A stretch of DNA of 64,000 bases from JBBRHQ01 sp963738305 (GTDB taxonomy: Bacteria > Actinomycetota > Thermoleophilia > Solirubrobacterales > 70-9). How positions within the stretch are numbered: the stretch's first letter is position 1; each line of letters begins with the position of its first letter. The notes below the pieces were generated by a model. The model saw only the letters and a list, made by a program, of their open reading frames with translations, did no database searches and had not been told where the DNA came from. Shown here in pieces: positions 63,828 through 64,000 of this stretch. The DNA lies in assembly GCA_963738305.1 (NCBI GenBank), contig CAVTVU010000001.1, forward strand, positions 682,001 through 746,000, given 5' to 3'. Position numbers and translations under genes: made by a program.

Positions 63828-64000
63828 CTAACGCTTGACGCCGTAGCGGGAGCGGGCCTGACGGCGGTCACTGACGCCCGCGGCGTCGAGGGTGCCGCGG
63901 ACGACCTTGTAGCGGACGCCCGGAAGGTCCTTGACGCGGCCGCCCCTGACCAGCACGACCGAGTGCTCCTGGAGGTTGTGGCCCTCGCCGGGAATGTAGG
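63828..64000 (-). CDS. rpsL: 30S ribosomal protein S12 (5' part beyond the window)
   Basis: Only the last 57 codons are present: YIPGEGHNLQEHSVVLVRGGRVKDLPGVRYKVVRG, residues in the second half of S12, then ARSRYGVKR and the stop. This part of S12 lies at the decoding centre; the streptomycin-resistance lysine in PGxGH context is replaced by the usual surroundings here (PGEGHN). The rest lies to the right of 64000. Confidence 0.95.
   Translation of the reverse strand, partial: YIPGEGHNLQEHSVVLVRGGRVKDLPGVRYKVVRGTLDAAGVSDRRQARSRYGVKR

Overview
The window is high-GC bacterial chromosome, about 70% G+C by eye, with GTG starts, 4-bp stop/start overlaps, a tRNA without an encoded CCA, and several -10 boxes placed 6-8 nt before start codons. 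Gene content fits a deep-branching actinobacterium of the Thermoleophilia (Solirubrobacterales-like). Supporting features are a propionyl-CoA-carboxylase-type carboxyltransferase inside a type II fatty acid operon, a four-Cys S4, a short zinc-type S14 and secreted cupredoxins. The taxonomic placement is inference; no database search was possible.

Layout: 1-7.7 kb holds a MarR regulator divergent from bioA, an ECF sigma factor with a DUF4349 membrane partner, rubredoxin, a Nudix hydrolase, a PPOX-like protein, a DUF3137-like protein, an SCP2 protein and LemA. 7.75-13.2 kb is a leftward cluster of secreted copper proteins: three cupredoxins, a Tat-type two-domain multicopper oxidase and a parallel beta-helix protein, then superoxide dismutase. 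13.3-15.4 kb has a zinc metallopeptidase and a TolB-like protein. 15.4-22.2 kb is a leftward FAS-II operon fabD-fabH-fabG-acpP-fabF-accD-like-maoC-fabI, preceded by a NarL-type regulator and a GAF histidine kinase (22.3-24.1 kb). 24.1-41.9 kb is mixed housekeeping: Ntn acylase, cyclase, YdcZ-like transporter, Vps62-like membrane protein, SDR, tRNA-Pro(CGG), cysteine-free DsbA-like protein, Nif3, small HTH protein, acyl-CoA synthetase, patatin, PBP4, ligA, surE and truA. 42.0-64.0 kb is the leftward str-S10-spc-alpha supercluster from rpsL (cut by the window end) to rplQ. It includes secY, adk, map and rpoA, but infA is not in its usual place, and two opposite-strand membrane genes separate rpsG from fusA.

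Sequence quality matters for reading this window. Many genes carry single-base frameshifts, including indispensable ones (rpoA, rpsK, rplR, rpsH, rplO, rplQ, fabF). I therefore treat frameshifts as base-calling errors unless other evidence of decay exists. The first 6 kb is worst. Coordinates of frameshifted genes span the whole reconstructed gene.

Most notable observations: the coupled copper-protein operon with a remnant of a second beta-helix gene; two near-identical copies of a palindromic intergenic element 27 kb apart; a perfect Crp-type operator between marR and bioA; long acidic extensions on several ribosomal proteins (S17 is 239 aa, L5 is 274 aa); and the split str operon with an attenuator-like fusA leader. 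No CRISPR array, prophage, insertion sequence or canonical defence system was seen.
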